A DNA stretch of 64,000 nt from contig NZ_AP025458.1 in the NCBI RefSeq assembly GCF_024347295.1, forward strand, positions 992,001 through 1,056,000, in the 5' to 3' direction. Below, piece after piece: positions 26,776 through 35,479 of this stretch (its first letter is position 1; each line of letters starts with the position of its first letter). The DNA comes from Vibrio artabrorum. Its GTDB lineage: Bacteria > Pseudomonadota > Gammaproteobacteria > Enterobacterales > Vibrionaceae. The translations under genes were made by a program, and so were the position numbers. Below the pieces are notes generated by a model. It did no database searches, was not told the origin of the DNA, and was given only the letters and a program-made list of their open reading frames with translations.

Positions 26776-27544
26776 TGGTTGCCCCTTTGAACGTCAGTTC
26801 GGTATCGTCTGTATTTCGCTCTAAATCCAATAGCCAAGTATTTGGCTCGATTTCACCATTGGTGATCTCAGGGTGGGTTAGGCTAATATAAAACACGTTC
26901 GGTTTGGTGCTGGCACTTGGTTTTAAGACGGAAACGGCATTTTCGGCAATCAGTTTACTGACGGGACTGTCTGGATCATTAAGATCACCAAAGACTCGTG
27001 CACCGCCCACGCAAGTTTCCTGGCAGGCGGGAAGTAGCCCTTCGTCTAGACGGTGTGCACAGAAGGTGCACTTATCGGCAATCTTTGTTTCAGTGTTAAT
27101 GAAGCGAGCACCGTATGGGCAAGCTGTCACGCATGAACCACATCCCCAACATTTGTCTGAGTCAACGAGCACTATGCCATCGTCTCGCTTGAAAGTGGCG
27201 CCTGTGGGGCAAACTGGGATACAGCTTGGCGTCTCACAGTGATTGCAGAGCCCTGGTACGAATGAGCGTTTGGTGTCTGGGTAGGTGTTGATTTCAACAT
27301 CGCTTACCCACGTTCTGAATTGTCCTACTGGCGCATTATTCTCAAACTTACATGCAACGGTACAGGCTTGGCATCCTACGCAGCGTCTCAAGTCGACAAC
27401 CATTCCCCATCGTTTTCCTGTGTGTTTCGATTTCTTCAGGGTTGGCGAGGGTTGCGATGCGACTGCGGATGTTGCTGCGGCAGTTGCTATCGAGCCTATT
27501 GAACCGCTGAGGAAATGACGTCTTGTTATATTGTTACTGGCCAT
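26768..27544 (-). CDS. ttrB: Tetrathionate reductase iron-sulfur subunit B
   Basis: A 258-residue electron-transfer protein. It has a Tat signal (ITRRHFLSGSIGS) and four ferredoxin-type Cys groups: CVGCQACTVACK, CNHCETPSCIPVCP, CWGCGSCVTACPYG, and CTFCAHRLDEG with CQETC, enough for four 4Fe-4S clusters. It wires TtrC to TtrA. It is the first gene of the operon; no ttrSR two-component pair is adjacent. Confidence 0.88.
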   Translation of the reverse strand: MASNNITRRHFLSGSIGSIATAAATSAVASQPSPTLKKSKHTGKRWGMVVDLRRCVGCQACTVACKFENNAPVGQFRTWVSDVEINTYPDTKRSFVPGLCNHCETPSCIPVCPTGATFKRDDGIVLVDSDKCWGCGSCVTACPYGARFINTETKIADKCTFCAHRLDEGLLPACQETCVGGARVFGDLNDPDSPVSKLIAENAVSVLKPSASTKPNVFYISLTHPEITNGEIEPNTWLLDLERNTDDTELTFKGATND

Positions 27545-27568
27545 TATTTATTCTCAAAGTGGATTTGT

Positions 27569-27585
27569 TGATAATTATGTTATCA
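27569..27585. promoter_or_regulatory. Inverted repeat upstream of ttrB
   Basis: TGATAA, five bases, then TTATCA, located 25-41 bases upstream of the ttrB start. Spacing is wrong for an FNR site (TTGAT-N4-ATCAA). It could bind a local regulator or Fur. Confidence 0.35.
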
Positions 27586-27816
27586 GTTGAGAAAGTGGCT
27601 AAATTGATCTGAACACTTGCATCGTCTTTCGACGATGAAAACTTAGATTACCCTGTGAAAGGTGGGGTAAGGTTATTTGGGGCTCACAATGGCCGCGCTC
27701 CAATAGTTCAGGACACCTCTAAGTTTGCTCTGCTCCAAATTTTATATAATAGGAGAATGAATACCGATTTTTGTGTAGCATATAGCAATCTTAAACCTAA
27801 CCTAGGCTCTAATTTT

Positions 27817-28440
27817 ATGAAATGTCGAATGATAAATATATTAATTCCTATTGCGCTCTTTGTATCGAGTTATAGTTTTGCCTCAAGTGATGTCGTTAAT
27901 AACTTCTCTCACATAGGGTTTGGTTATAAAGGTGCTAGTTTTAAGTCTGGATCTTTGAAAGCTTATCTCGATGATGAATATAACAATAAAGATAAAAAGG
28001 CAATGGGAGGGCTGTACTTGGATGTTAGCGCTCAAGTCGCTGATTATGTATATATCGAAGGAAAGACTGATTTTTTAACTCGGTTTAGTTCTGAGGTTGA
28101 TAGTTGGCAAGCGGGTGGGGGCATTATTGGTCGATTGGGCGACGCAATGGCAAGTTCTTTATCTTGCGGTGCAATAAACTATCGTGCTGATAGTGATTAT
28201 AGTGCTTCATATTCAGAACGAGGGACGTACTGTCAGGTAATGGTTAGGAAACAAATTGCGAATCATTGGTTGATGGGAGTCTCTTATCAACACGATTTTT
28301 TAGATATAGCAAGAGACGAGGTGAAGCTGAAAAATGTTTTTCAGTTTGGCTCTGTATTTGGATTGGTCGCTAATTTAGAGTATGCAGAACGAGATCAGGC
28401 GGAAGTCGGTTATGAATTAGGGGTGCAATTTTCCTTTTAA
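27817..28440 (+). CDS. Small outer-membrane beta-barrel protein
   Basis: A 207-residue secreted protein: the signal peptide ends near SYSFAS, then alternating strands (GGLYLDVSAQVADYVYIEGKT) and a C-terminal strand ending GVQFSF, typical of 8- to 10-strand barrels. Two Cys (SLSCGAINY, GTYCQVMV) could pair. A TATAAT box at 27745-27750 lies about 70 bases upstream of the start. Function unknown. An earlier ATG at 27757 is in frame, but the signal peptide begins at 27817. Confidence 0.65.
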   Translation: MKCRMINILIPIALFVSSYSFASSDVVNNFSHIGFGYKGASFKSGSLKAYLDDEYNNKDKKAMGGLYLDVSAQVADYVYIEGKTDFLTRFSSEVDSWQAGGGIIGRLGDAMASSLSCGAINYRADSDYSASYSERGTYCQVMVRKQIANHWLMGVSYQHDFLDIARDEVKLKNVFQFGSVFGLVANLEYAERDQAEVGYELGVQFSF

Positions 28441-28721
28441 GAGTCCTTAACAACATGAGGTACGTTTAATGAGCTTCGTTATTTTTTGCACTTCAACTGT
28501 CGTCGGTAAGTAAAAAAACGTTAAGTGTAAGATCTAAATAGGAAAAACATTTAAAGAAAATATTGTCTTCAATGGAAGGTGAATCTATGTTCATAAGGTA
28601 TTCATGCGCTTTCCTGCTGAACAACATTTAGATTTCTCTATCTACAGAATGTAAAATGGTCAAAATGTTTTCATTTTAATTAATAAAGTTAACGACATGT
28701 ATCGAGGTGTATTTTTCGTTT
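28441..28721. other. Control region ahead of the exopolysaccharide locus
   Basis: About 280 AT-rich bases with no open frame of note. No JUMPstart/ops element (GGCGGTAG) is seen. It should contain the promoter of the polysaccharide operon, but I cannot point to a specific box. Confidence 0.4.
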
Positions 28722-30074
28722 ATGAATACAAAACAAGCCCTGAAAATTGCAGAAGACGGCTATGCACCATTATTTAAAACGATGGATTTTCTTCTAATAA
28801 ATCTGTCTTTGGTCATTATTATCAATACGGTATTTGCTGATGAGACCGCAATTGATGTTGCAGAAGCGTTTTTTGTCGCGGTATTCTTTTTACTGTTTGG
28901 TGAGTATTGCCATTTATACCGAGTTCACATTCGTCGGCGTCTTGACTCTTCTATTGTTCGAATTATCGCGACAGCTTCCCTTACTCTAATTGCGATGGAA
29001 GTTGTTAAATATAACATTGGGGGGTTAGCCGGGAGTCAAATAAGCCATTTTCGGGGTGGCTTCTATTATTTTTGGTTTACCTGCGCGATGTTATCCACCA
29101 TTTTAATTCGAGTGATAGCCTTTTCGATCTATCGACAGTGCTTTACAAAATACAAAAAGGTAAAGCGAATCGCAATTGTTGGGTTGTCACCAGCGGCGAT
29201 CGCTTTGGAAAAGCAATTACAGATTTTCTATCGGCGACAGGACATAGAAATTGAATTGTATGATGATCGAAACGAAGAGCGATTTGGCTACATGATCAAA
29301 TCACGTTACGCCGGTAACGTTGATCTGCTGATTGAAAAGGCACAAAGCAACCAAATTGATGAAGTTTATATTGCGTTACCTATGGTGGCAAAAGAGCGAA
29401 TAATTCACTGTTTAACACGATTATCTGACACAACAGTCGATACTTTTATGGTTCCAGATCTATACAGCTATAACCTTTCGGCCTCCCAATTTAAGGCGGT
29501 TGGTAATGTACAAGCGTTAAGTATTTTCGGTACGCCATTTGATGGAATCGGCGGGATAATTAAGCGTATCGAAGATATTGTCTTAGCGAGTCTCATTTTA
29601 CTCTTTATTACCCCTGTTCTGGTTGCGGTGGCGATCGGAGTCAAACTCAGCTCTAAAGGACCGATCTTATTTAAACAGTATCGCTATGGGTTGGGGGGTA
29701 AACAGATCAAGGTATGGAAATTTCGCTCGATGAATGTGATGGAGAATGGCGAAGATTTTAAACAGGCAACACAATCGGACCCAAGAGTCACCAAATTTGG
29801 TGCTTTTATTCGTCGTACATCATTAGATGAACTGCCACAATTTTTCAATGTGTTGCAAGGTTCCATGTCTATCGTTGGCCCTAGACCCCATGCCGTTGCA
29901 CATAATGAGCAGTATCGAAAGATCGTCTCTAACTACATGGTTAGACATAAAATAAAGCCAGGTATTACTGGCTGGGCGCAAATTAATGGCTACCGTGGAG
30001 AGACAGAAACTGTCGATAAAATGAGTAAGCGGGTTGAATATGACATTGCTTATTTACAGGGTTGGTCACTTTGA
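28722..30074 (+). CDS. Undecaprenyl-phosphate sugar phosphotransferase, C-terminus cut by a stop
   Basis: A 450-residue initiating phosphoglycosyltransferase of the WcaJ/CpsE type: about four N-terminal membrane segments, a CoA-binding-like Rossmann domain (RIAIVGLSPAA), a membrane re-entrant region (KRIEDIVLASLILLF) and the catalytic domain (WKFRSMNV, RRTSLDELPQFFNVL, SIVGPRPHAV, ITGWAQINGYRGET). The frame ends at TGA (30072-30074) after G-W-S-L. Reading on in the same frame gives L-D-I-K-I-V-F-L-T-I-F-K-G-F-V-S-E-K-A-Y and a stop at 30137, the normal family ending. One TGG-to-TGA change therefore removes the last 21 residues. It would load the first sugar phosphate on the lipid carrier; activity here is doubtful. 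Confidence 0.85.
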   Translation: MNTKQALKIAEDGYAPLFKTMDFLLINLSLVIIINTVFADETAIDVAEAFFVAVFFLLFGEYCHLYRVHIRRRLDSSIVRIIATASLTLIAMEVVKYNIGGLAGSQISHFRGGFYYFWFTCAMLSTILIRVIAFSIYRQCFTKYKKVKRIAIVGLSPAAIALEKQLQIFYRRQDIEIELYDDRNEERFGYMIKSRYAGNVDLLIEKAQSNQIDEVYIALPMVAKERIIHCLTRLSDTTVDTFMVPDLYSYNLSASQFKAVGNVQALSIFGTPFDGIGGIIKRIEDIVLASLILLFITPVLVAVAIGVKLSSKGPILFKQYRYGLGGKQIKVWKFRSMNVMENGEDFKQATQSDPRVTKFGAFIRRTSLDELPQFFNVLQGSMSIVGPRPHAVAHNEQYRKIVSNYMVRHKIKPGITGWAQINGYRGETETVDKMSKRVEYDIAYLQGWSL

Positions 30075-30120
30075 TTGGACATTAAAATCGTGTTTCTAAC
30101 AATATTTAAAGGGTTTGTTA

Positions 30121-31425
30121 GTGAAAAGGCATACTAGCCTAGCCAGCATCAGCGCTGTGGTTTTGCTGGGTTTGGTTAGCTACACTTGTCAGGCTGAACT
30201 TACGCCTAAGTCACATATCACTGTCGCCGGTATTGATGTCCAGTCACGGGTCGGCGTTGAGTATGGTCAGGATTCAAATGTGACCTATCAAGTTAACCCT
30301 ATGAACGAGATGGATTCCGCATATACCACGTTAACGCCATATTTGCGTGCAGTCGGTGAGCGTGGGCAGGATCGATACCTGTTGGTGTACTCTGGTGAGT
30401 ATTCACGTTACGACAATGCAAGCGATGATGATTACACCGACCACTTTTTAATGTTTCAATCTTCGTTGAGGTTTGGGCTTAAGCACAGTCTGAATTGGTT
30501 TATTCAGCAAGATTGGGGGCATGAAGAAAGAGGCACAGAGCTAACGGAAGGTTTTAACCCCACTCAGTTTAATGCTTTTGGTGTGAAAACACCGTTACAG
30601 AATAAGTTTTTCAATAGCGAACTACGATACAGCTATGGGGCGCCAGAGGGGCGAGGGAAGTTAGACTTTGCCTGGCAAATTAAAGATATCACTTATGACA
30701 AGTTGGACGAAATACAAGGTGCGGATAGTGATTTTTATCATTATGTCAAGGAGCAGGAGTGGCAAGAAAATACCCTCACAGCCGAGCTGTTTGATCAGTA
30801 CTCATCGCGTACACGATTCCGATATAGTCTCATTAGCAATTTACGAAAATACGAAACGAATCCGGCTAAGGACTCTGCAGAAAATTATGCTCTCGTCGGA
30901 TTCAAGTCTCATCGAACGGGAAAATTGACCTTAGAGGCCGATGTAGCGTGGTTGTATAAACGCTTTACGAATAACAGCCAAGCACAATCTTTCAGCGGTC
31001 TAAATTGGGACGCCAATATGAACTGGCAACCTGTCAAACATTCAGAATGGTCGCTTTATGGCTGGCGAAGAGTTAAGGATCCTACCGAAGAAGGCGGTTA
31101 TATTCTGCACACTAAAGTGGGTGTGTCGTGGAAACACCATTGGTGGGTTGAGCGGTTTAGCACCAAGCTTGATTATGGAAGAGAAGTCGATGATTATCGG
31201 ATACAACAGAACGATAGAAAGGATGATTTAGATGTTGCATCGGTTACCTTGGGGTATGATTTTCGGCCATCAATTCGGCTCGAGTTGAACTACCAATTTG
31301 CCCGCAAACGTTCTAATTCCGATGACGTGAAATTTTTTATTAACGATAGCTCCAAACGCTCAGTAAAGCGCCACCTTGGCTATGACAAAAGTACAATTGG
31401 ACTGACACTAAAGGTACAGATTTAG
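30121..31425 (+). CDS. Outer-membrane beta-barrel of the exopolysaccharide exporter
   Basis: A 434-residue secreted barrel. The signal peptide ends near YTCQA, then about 18 amphipathic strands (for example HSLNWFIQQDW, RYSLISNLRKYE, STKLDYGREV) and a C-terminal strand ending GLTLKVQI. GTG at 30121 overlaps the ancestral end of the sugar-transferase gene. It lies directly before a short OPX gene, so it probably forms the outer-membrane pore for the polymer. Confidence 0.7.
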   Translation: MKRHTSLASISAVVLLGLVSYTCQAELTPKSHITVAGIDVQSRVGVEYGQDSNVTYQVNPMNEMDSAYTTLTPYLRAVGERGQDRYLLVYSGEYSRYDNASDDDYTDHFLMFQSSLRFGLKHSLNWFIQQDWGHEERGTELTEGFNPTQFNAFGVKTPLQNKFFNSELRYSYGAPEGRGKLDFAWQIKDITYDKLDEIQGADSDFYHYVKEQEWQENTLTAELFDQYSSRTRFRYSLISNLRKYETNPAKDSAENYALVGFKSHRTGKLTLEADVAWLYKRFTNNSQAQSFSGLNWDANMNWQPVKHSEWSLYGWRRVKDPTEEGGYILHTKVGVSWKHHWWVERFSTKLDYGREVDDYRIQQNDRKDDLDVASVTLGYDFRPSIRLELNYQFARKRSNSDDVKFFINDSSKRSVKRHLGYDKSTIGLTLKVQI

Positions 31426-31427
31426 AT

Positions 31428-32039
31428 ATGAATATAATAAAGCTACTGTTACTGGCTTGCTGTGTATTGATTAGCAGTATCAGTTTCGCCGAAACCGATA
31501 CCACGGCGGCACCTGAAAAAGAAGTGCAAAGTGCAGCTCCCGTGGTGTCTACTAGCGGCCACCCGTCCATTGATAATGAGACACGAAAGTATTTTTTACG
31601 ACCAGGGGATATGATACGAATCTGGGTGTATGGAGAAGAAGAGATGTCGATGTCTCTAAAAATAAGTAAGCGCGGTGTTATTAATTTCCCTTTTATCGGC
31701 CTCGTGCAGCTCTCTGGACAAACAACCGATGCGATTGAGCAAGATATTGAAACTCGTTTAAAAGACGGGTTTGTTTTATCGCCAATGGTGAGTGTTACTA
31801 TGGAAGAGTTCCGTAAATTTTACCTTCTCGGGGAAGTTGAGAACCCTAATGGCTATGAATATGAGCCACAACTGACGGTTGAACAAGCGATTGCCATGGC
31901 TGGTGGTTTCACTGACCGGGCTGATGAAAGTGATATTAACATTCGGCCATCAGGGCAAAAAGAGATGATAAAGAATGTCGAAATGACAGATCCTGTCTAT
32001 CCGGGCGATGTTGTTATTGTCGAGAAGAGTTTTTTCTAA
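31428..32039 (+). CDS. Polysaccharide export protein (short OPX, Wza-like)
   Basis: A 203-residue periplasmic protein. The signal peptide ends near ISFA. A polysaccharide-export domain follows (FLRPGDMIRIWVYGEEEM and INFPFIGLVQL) and one SLBB-like domain (FYLLGEVENPNGYEY). At about half the length of Wza, it lacks the C-terminal helix that makes Wza's own outer-membrane pore, so it needs a separate barrel. It starts three bases after that barrel gene and is followed 12 bases on by the Wzc-like gene. Confidence 0.85.
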   Translation: MNIIKLLLLACCVLISSISFAETDTTAAPEKEVQSAAPVVSTSGHPSIDNETRKYFLRPGDMIRIWVYGEEEMSMSLKISKRGVINFPFIGLVQLSGQTTDAIEQDIETRLKDGFVLSPMVSVTMEEFRKFYLLGEVENPNGYEYEPQLTVEQAIAMAGGFTDRADESDINIRPSGQKEMIKNVEMTDPVYPGDVVIVEKSFF

Positions 32040-32051
32040 GGTGAGAAATTA

Positions 32052-34268
32052 ATGATAAAACATGGTAAATCTCTGGAAAGCAACGTTAATTTTACGCCGC
32101 TTTTGACCGCCTTGAAAAATCATGGACTTAAACTGTTACTGGTTACTGCTGTTGTTACAGGACTCAGTTTACCGGTGATTTGGTCAATGACGGATAAATA
32201 CGTTTCGACGGCGACGGTATTGATAAAAGCGCAATCAGACAATGTGTCACCCATAGATCCGATAGAAAATTATGACTCTGCTCGTTCACAGTACTACGAA
32301 ACTCAATTTAGCCTTATGCAATCCAGAGTGGTGTTAGTCAAAGCCGTCGAGGCGATGGCGTTGCAAAAAAATGAACAATTTAATGGAGCAATGCTCGCCG
32401 ATAATGGAGATTGGACATTATCTAGAGAGTTACGCATTAATCATGCAGTGAAAGAGCTGCAACGGCATTTAACCTTTACTTTAGTGCGCTTAACTCAATT
32501 GGTTTATGTCTCTTATGAATCTGCCAGCCCACAACAGGCATCAATGATAGCCAATGGGGTAGCAAAAGCCTTTATTGATTATACGGTGGAGCAAAAAATA
32601 GCAAGGACACAACAAGCTAAACTATGGAATCAGCAACAGCTTGATGTACTCAAGAAGCAAATTCGTCAGCAAAAGCAAGAGATAGATGCATTTTTGCAAA
32701 GAGAAGGGTTGCTGACTTTTCGTGGTGTTGATGGCTTTCAAACAGAAGAGCTCGTTATTATTACGAATAAATTGGCGGATGCAAAAGAGCGACGTTTAGC
32801 CTCACAAGCCAATTATGAATTAGTGAATAAATATATGAAAGATCATAATACTGATCTTTCCTCGATGCCCGATTTTTCTTCTCACCCTCAGCTACAAGAT
32901 CTGAGAATTGCGCTTATACAAGCAACAAGAAAACTATCCGAGCTGACTCGACGATATGGCCCGAAACATATTAAAGTGATTGAAGCTAATGCTGAAATAA
33001 AGGTGATTCAGAAGCAAACGGCACAGTTGCTTAATGAATTGAGCCAAGGGCTTCAACAAAAATATCAAGCCGATCTTATCAAAGAAAATCACTATAAATC
33101 GCTTTTAGCTTTGCATAAAAAGGATTTCTCTGCACTAGCCAGTAAGCGCGAGCATTATGACGGTTTGATGGCCGATCTTACTCAAAAGCAATCCCTGTAT
33201 GAGCAGCTTTATTTGCGCACTACCGAACATGCTCTTAATACTACGTATAGGGAACAAGACGCACGTATTTATGATCCGGCAGTGGTCAGTGATCGCCCTG
33301 CGAAACCGAATAAGCCGTTGTTAGTTGTGATGGTCAGTATAATGACAATGATAATCGGTGCTTTGATTATCATTATTCGGGCTGCCACCAAGCAAACAAT
33401 AGCAACACTTGCACAGTTGGAAGAAAAATTTGGGTTGATTCCACTCACGGATATGCCCGTATTTACTGGTGAGCCGATGTCGACATGGGCATTAGGTAAA
33501 CAAATTTTCTCTAACCAATATGCGAACGAGATCGGCAATGGGGCCTATACTGCTCTATCGTTAGCTCGCCCTAAAAGCCAATGCGTAGGTGTTGTATCGT
33601 CATACCGAAAAGAAGGGGCAACAACAACGGCATTGTTATTGGCTGCGGCAGTAAGTGAAGTGAAATCAACCCTATTACTCGATTTGGATTATCGAGGAGA
33701 CGGTGAGTTCACGAAAGATATTATTGCGGACAGCGATACCATTGAGTCAGGCGACCAAGAGGAAGTGGCTGGATTCAGTCAACTCGTGTTGAATCAATTG
33801 GGTTCGATACAAACCGGAACTGAAAACAGTGCTTCATTATCACACGGCCCATCATCACTCGATATTGATCAAATCATTCAGCCTCTATCATCGGGACTGT
33901 CTTATCTTGCTCCGGGCATTCTGGCTGAATCGCCATTAACGTTTTTTTCTCGTCCAGAGTGTGAGTCTGCATTGAGGGCACTTCGTCAGCGTTTCGATAC
34001 TGTCATTATTAAGCTTCCAGCGCTGAATGATAGTAAGGATACACAGCTCTTATTGCGCTTTTTGGATAGCTTGATTGTCGTGGTTAAATCTGAGAAACAT
34101 ACGGCGAGTGAAATAAAGCAACAGTTGAATAAATTATCACCGTTGTTGAATGAGCCTGCTTTTGGCGTGCTTAATCAAGTGAGTGACGACCGGATTGTTG
34201 GTGAAGAATCTCTGCGTTTTATTGCTCAGGGTAGCATGGATATACTCAAGCTCGACGAGGCGTCTTAG
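32052..34268 (+). CDS. Wzc-like chain-length protein with degenerate kinase domain
   Basis: A 738-residue polysaccharide co-polymerase. The Wzz domain has a first membrane helix near residue 30, a long coiled-coil (about residues 190-400) and a second helix near residue 430 (VVMVSIMTMIIGALIIII). A BY-kinase-like ATPase domain follows. Its P-loop position reads S-S-Y-R-K-E-G-A-T-T-T, where the usual G-K-T/S is G-A-T, so the catalytic Lys is missing. Walker A' keeps Asp residues (LLLDLDYRGD). No C-terminal tyrosine cluster is present (the end is SMDILKLDEAS). It probably sets chain length without normal autokinase activity. Confidence 0.82.
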   Translation: MIKHGKSLESNVNFTPLLTALKNHGLKLLLVTAVVTGLSLPVIWSMTDKYVSTATVLIKAQSDNVSPIDPIENYDSARSQYYETQFSLMQSRVVLVKAVEAMALQKNEQFNGAMLADNGDWTLSRELRINHAVKELQRHLTFTLVRLTQLVYVSYESASPQQASMIANGVAKAFIDYTVEQKIARTQQAKLWNQQQLDVLKKQIRQQKQEIDAFLQREGLLTFRGVDGFQTEELVIITNKLADAKERRLASQANYELVNKYMKDHNTDLSSMPDFSSHPQLQDLRIALIQATRKLSELTRRYGPKHIKVIEANAEIKVIQKQTAQLLNELSQGLQQKYQADLIKENHYKSLLALHKKDFSALASKREHYDGLMADLTQKQSLYEQLYLRTTEHALNTTYREQDARIYDPAVVSDRPAKPNKPLLVVMVSIMTMIIGALIIIIRAATKQTIATLAQLEEKFGLIPLTDMPVFTGEPMSTWALGKQIFSNQYANEIGNGAYTALSLARPKSQCVGVVSSYRKEGATTTALLLAAAVSEVKSTLLLDLDYRGDGEFTKDIIADSDTIESGDQEEVAGFSQLVLNQLGSIQTGTENSASLSHGPSSLDIDQIIQPLSSGLSYLAPGILAESPLTFFSRPECESALRALRQRFDTVIIKLPALNDSKDTQLLLRFLDSLIVVVKSEKHTASEIKQQLNKLSPLLNEPAFGVLNQVSDDRIVGEESLRFIAQGSMDILKLDEAS

Positions 34269-35479
34269 TGAGTTTGCTTAAGAGCATTTCTACTATTGCG
34301 ACATCATCGATATTGTCTCAGCTAATTGGGGCTGGATCGATATGGTTGATTTCGCATTGGTACGGGATGTCGGAAGTTGGGTCGTACGCGTTAACGTATA
34401 GTATTGCCTTAATAGGTGCACAAGTTTGTACCTTTGCTTCACAACTACTCTTACCAAAACAACCGTTCAATGAGCTAGGGCAAAATCTCTCTTTTTGTTT
34501 TTGGTTTAGTGTTTGTGCATCGCTGGTTTATTCGGCGAGCATCGCATGGTTTTTTGATCGTCCTATTCTTCAAATTCTAATTTTAACCTTGGCGCATGCA
34601 TGGGTTTTGATCTCTGAGAATTTATTACTTAGAGACCAGAAGATGACCTTGCTCGCGTTACAAAGAACATCCATTTCGATGTTGGTATTGTTACTGATTT
34701 CTATCAGTGGAGACTTGAGTACATTCTATTGGGCTTGGGGTGCATCATTGTTGGTGTACATGCTGCTATGTATTGGTTACTCGCTACCAAAAAGCCTGAT
34801 GAATATGAAATTATTCTCGCTTTCACCTGTGTCTCCGTTCTTCCGTAAACACAAGCATCATATTGTCAAAGTTGGCAGCGCGGAGGTTTTGGCTATGGTG
34901 ACGAATAATTTACCGGTTATTCTCATTAACGTTTGGTTCAGTCCGGTTGTCGCTGGTTATTACGCGGTAGTAAGCCGCTTTTGCTTGGCGCCGATTGTGA
35001 TTGTTGGCAATGCCGTCAGAAACTCTATTTTTTCCAGTTGGTCCGTCGATTTTCGACACAGTCAGTTCAATTACGCCGAGTTTTCAAAGGTGCGCCGGTT
35101 GCTCTTTGTATTAGGAACGGTAGCCGTAGTAGGAGTCTTTATTTTTTATCCGATAGTGATGCAGTTGGGTTTTAATGCTGAATGGGTCGCTTCAGTGCCA
35201 ACGTCTCGCTATCTGTTGCCGTATTTGTTTATGGCATTAGCTGTCTGCCCATTGACCGTACTTGAATTGGTTTATGGTTCGCCTAGGTACTTTCTCCGTA
35301 TTCAGCTAGAGCAATTTGTGGTGGTGTTATTGGCTTTTGGTGCACTGCCATTTCTTATCCATGACTATGCGTATTCGGTGATCGCCTTCTCAGTACTCTC
35401 TTCGATTCGATATCTGTTTATCTATGTCAAAGTAAACAAAACGGCTGTGCAACTTCGTCGCACGATGGAGATGGCTTGA
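34268..35479 (+). CDS. Polysaccharide flippase (Wzx-like, MOP superfamily)
   Basis: A 403-residue membrane protein with about 12 hydrophobic helices and no soluble domain. The N-terminus (SILSQLIGAGSIWLISHWYG) and the general helix spacing fit oligosaccharide flippases that move lipid-linked repeat units across the inner membrane. The GTG start overlaps the stop of the Wzc-like gene by one base, and the stop overlaps the polymerase start by four. Confidence 0.8.
   Translation: MSLLKSISTIATSSILSQLIGAGSIWLISHWYGMSEVGSYALTYSIALIGAQVCTFASQLLLPKQPFNELGQNLSFCFWFSVCASLVYSASIAWFFDRPILQILILTLAHAWVLISENLLLRDQKMTLLALQRTSISMLVLLLISISGDLSTFYWAWGASLLVYMLLCIGYSLPKSLMNMKLFSLSPVSPFFRKHKHHIVKVGSAEVLAMVTNNLPVILINVWFSPVVAGYYAVVSRFCLAPIVIVGNAVRNSIFSSWSVDFRHSQFNYAEFSKVRRLLFVLGTVAVVGVFIFYPIVMQLGFNAEWVASVPTSRYLLPYLFMALAVCPLTVLELVYGSPRYFLRIQLEQFVVVLLAFGALPFLIHDYAYSVIAFSVLSSIRYLFIYVKVNKTAVQLRRTMEMA

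Noticed and set aside
27569..27585. FNR site upstream of ttrB
   Set aside because: The half-site spacing is 9 bases between TGAT and ATCA rather than the 4 needed for FNR, so I kept it only as an unassigned inverted repeat.
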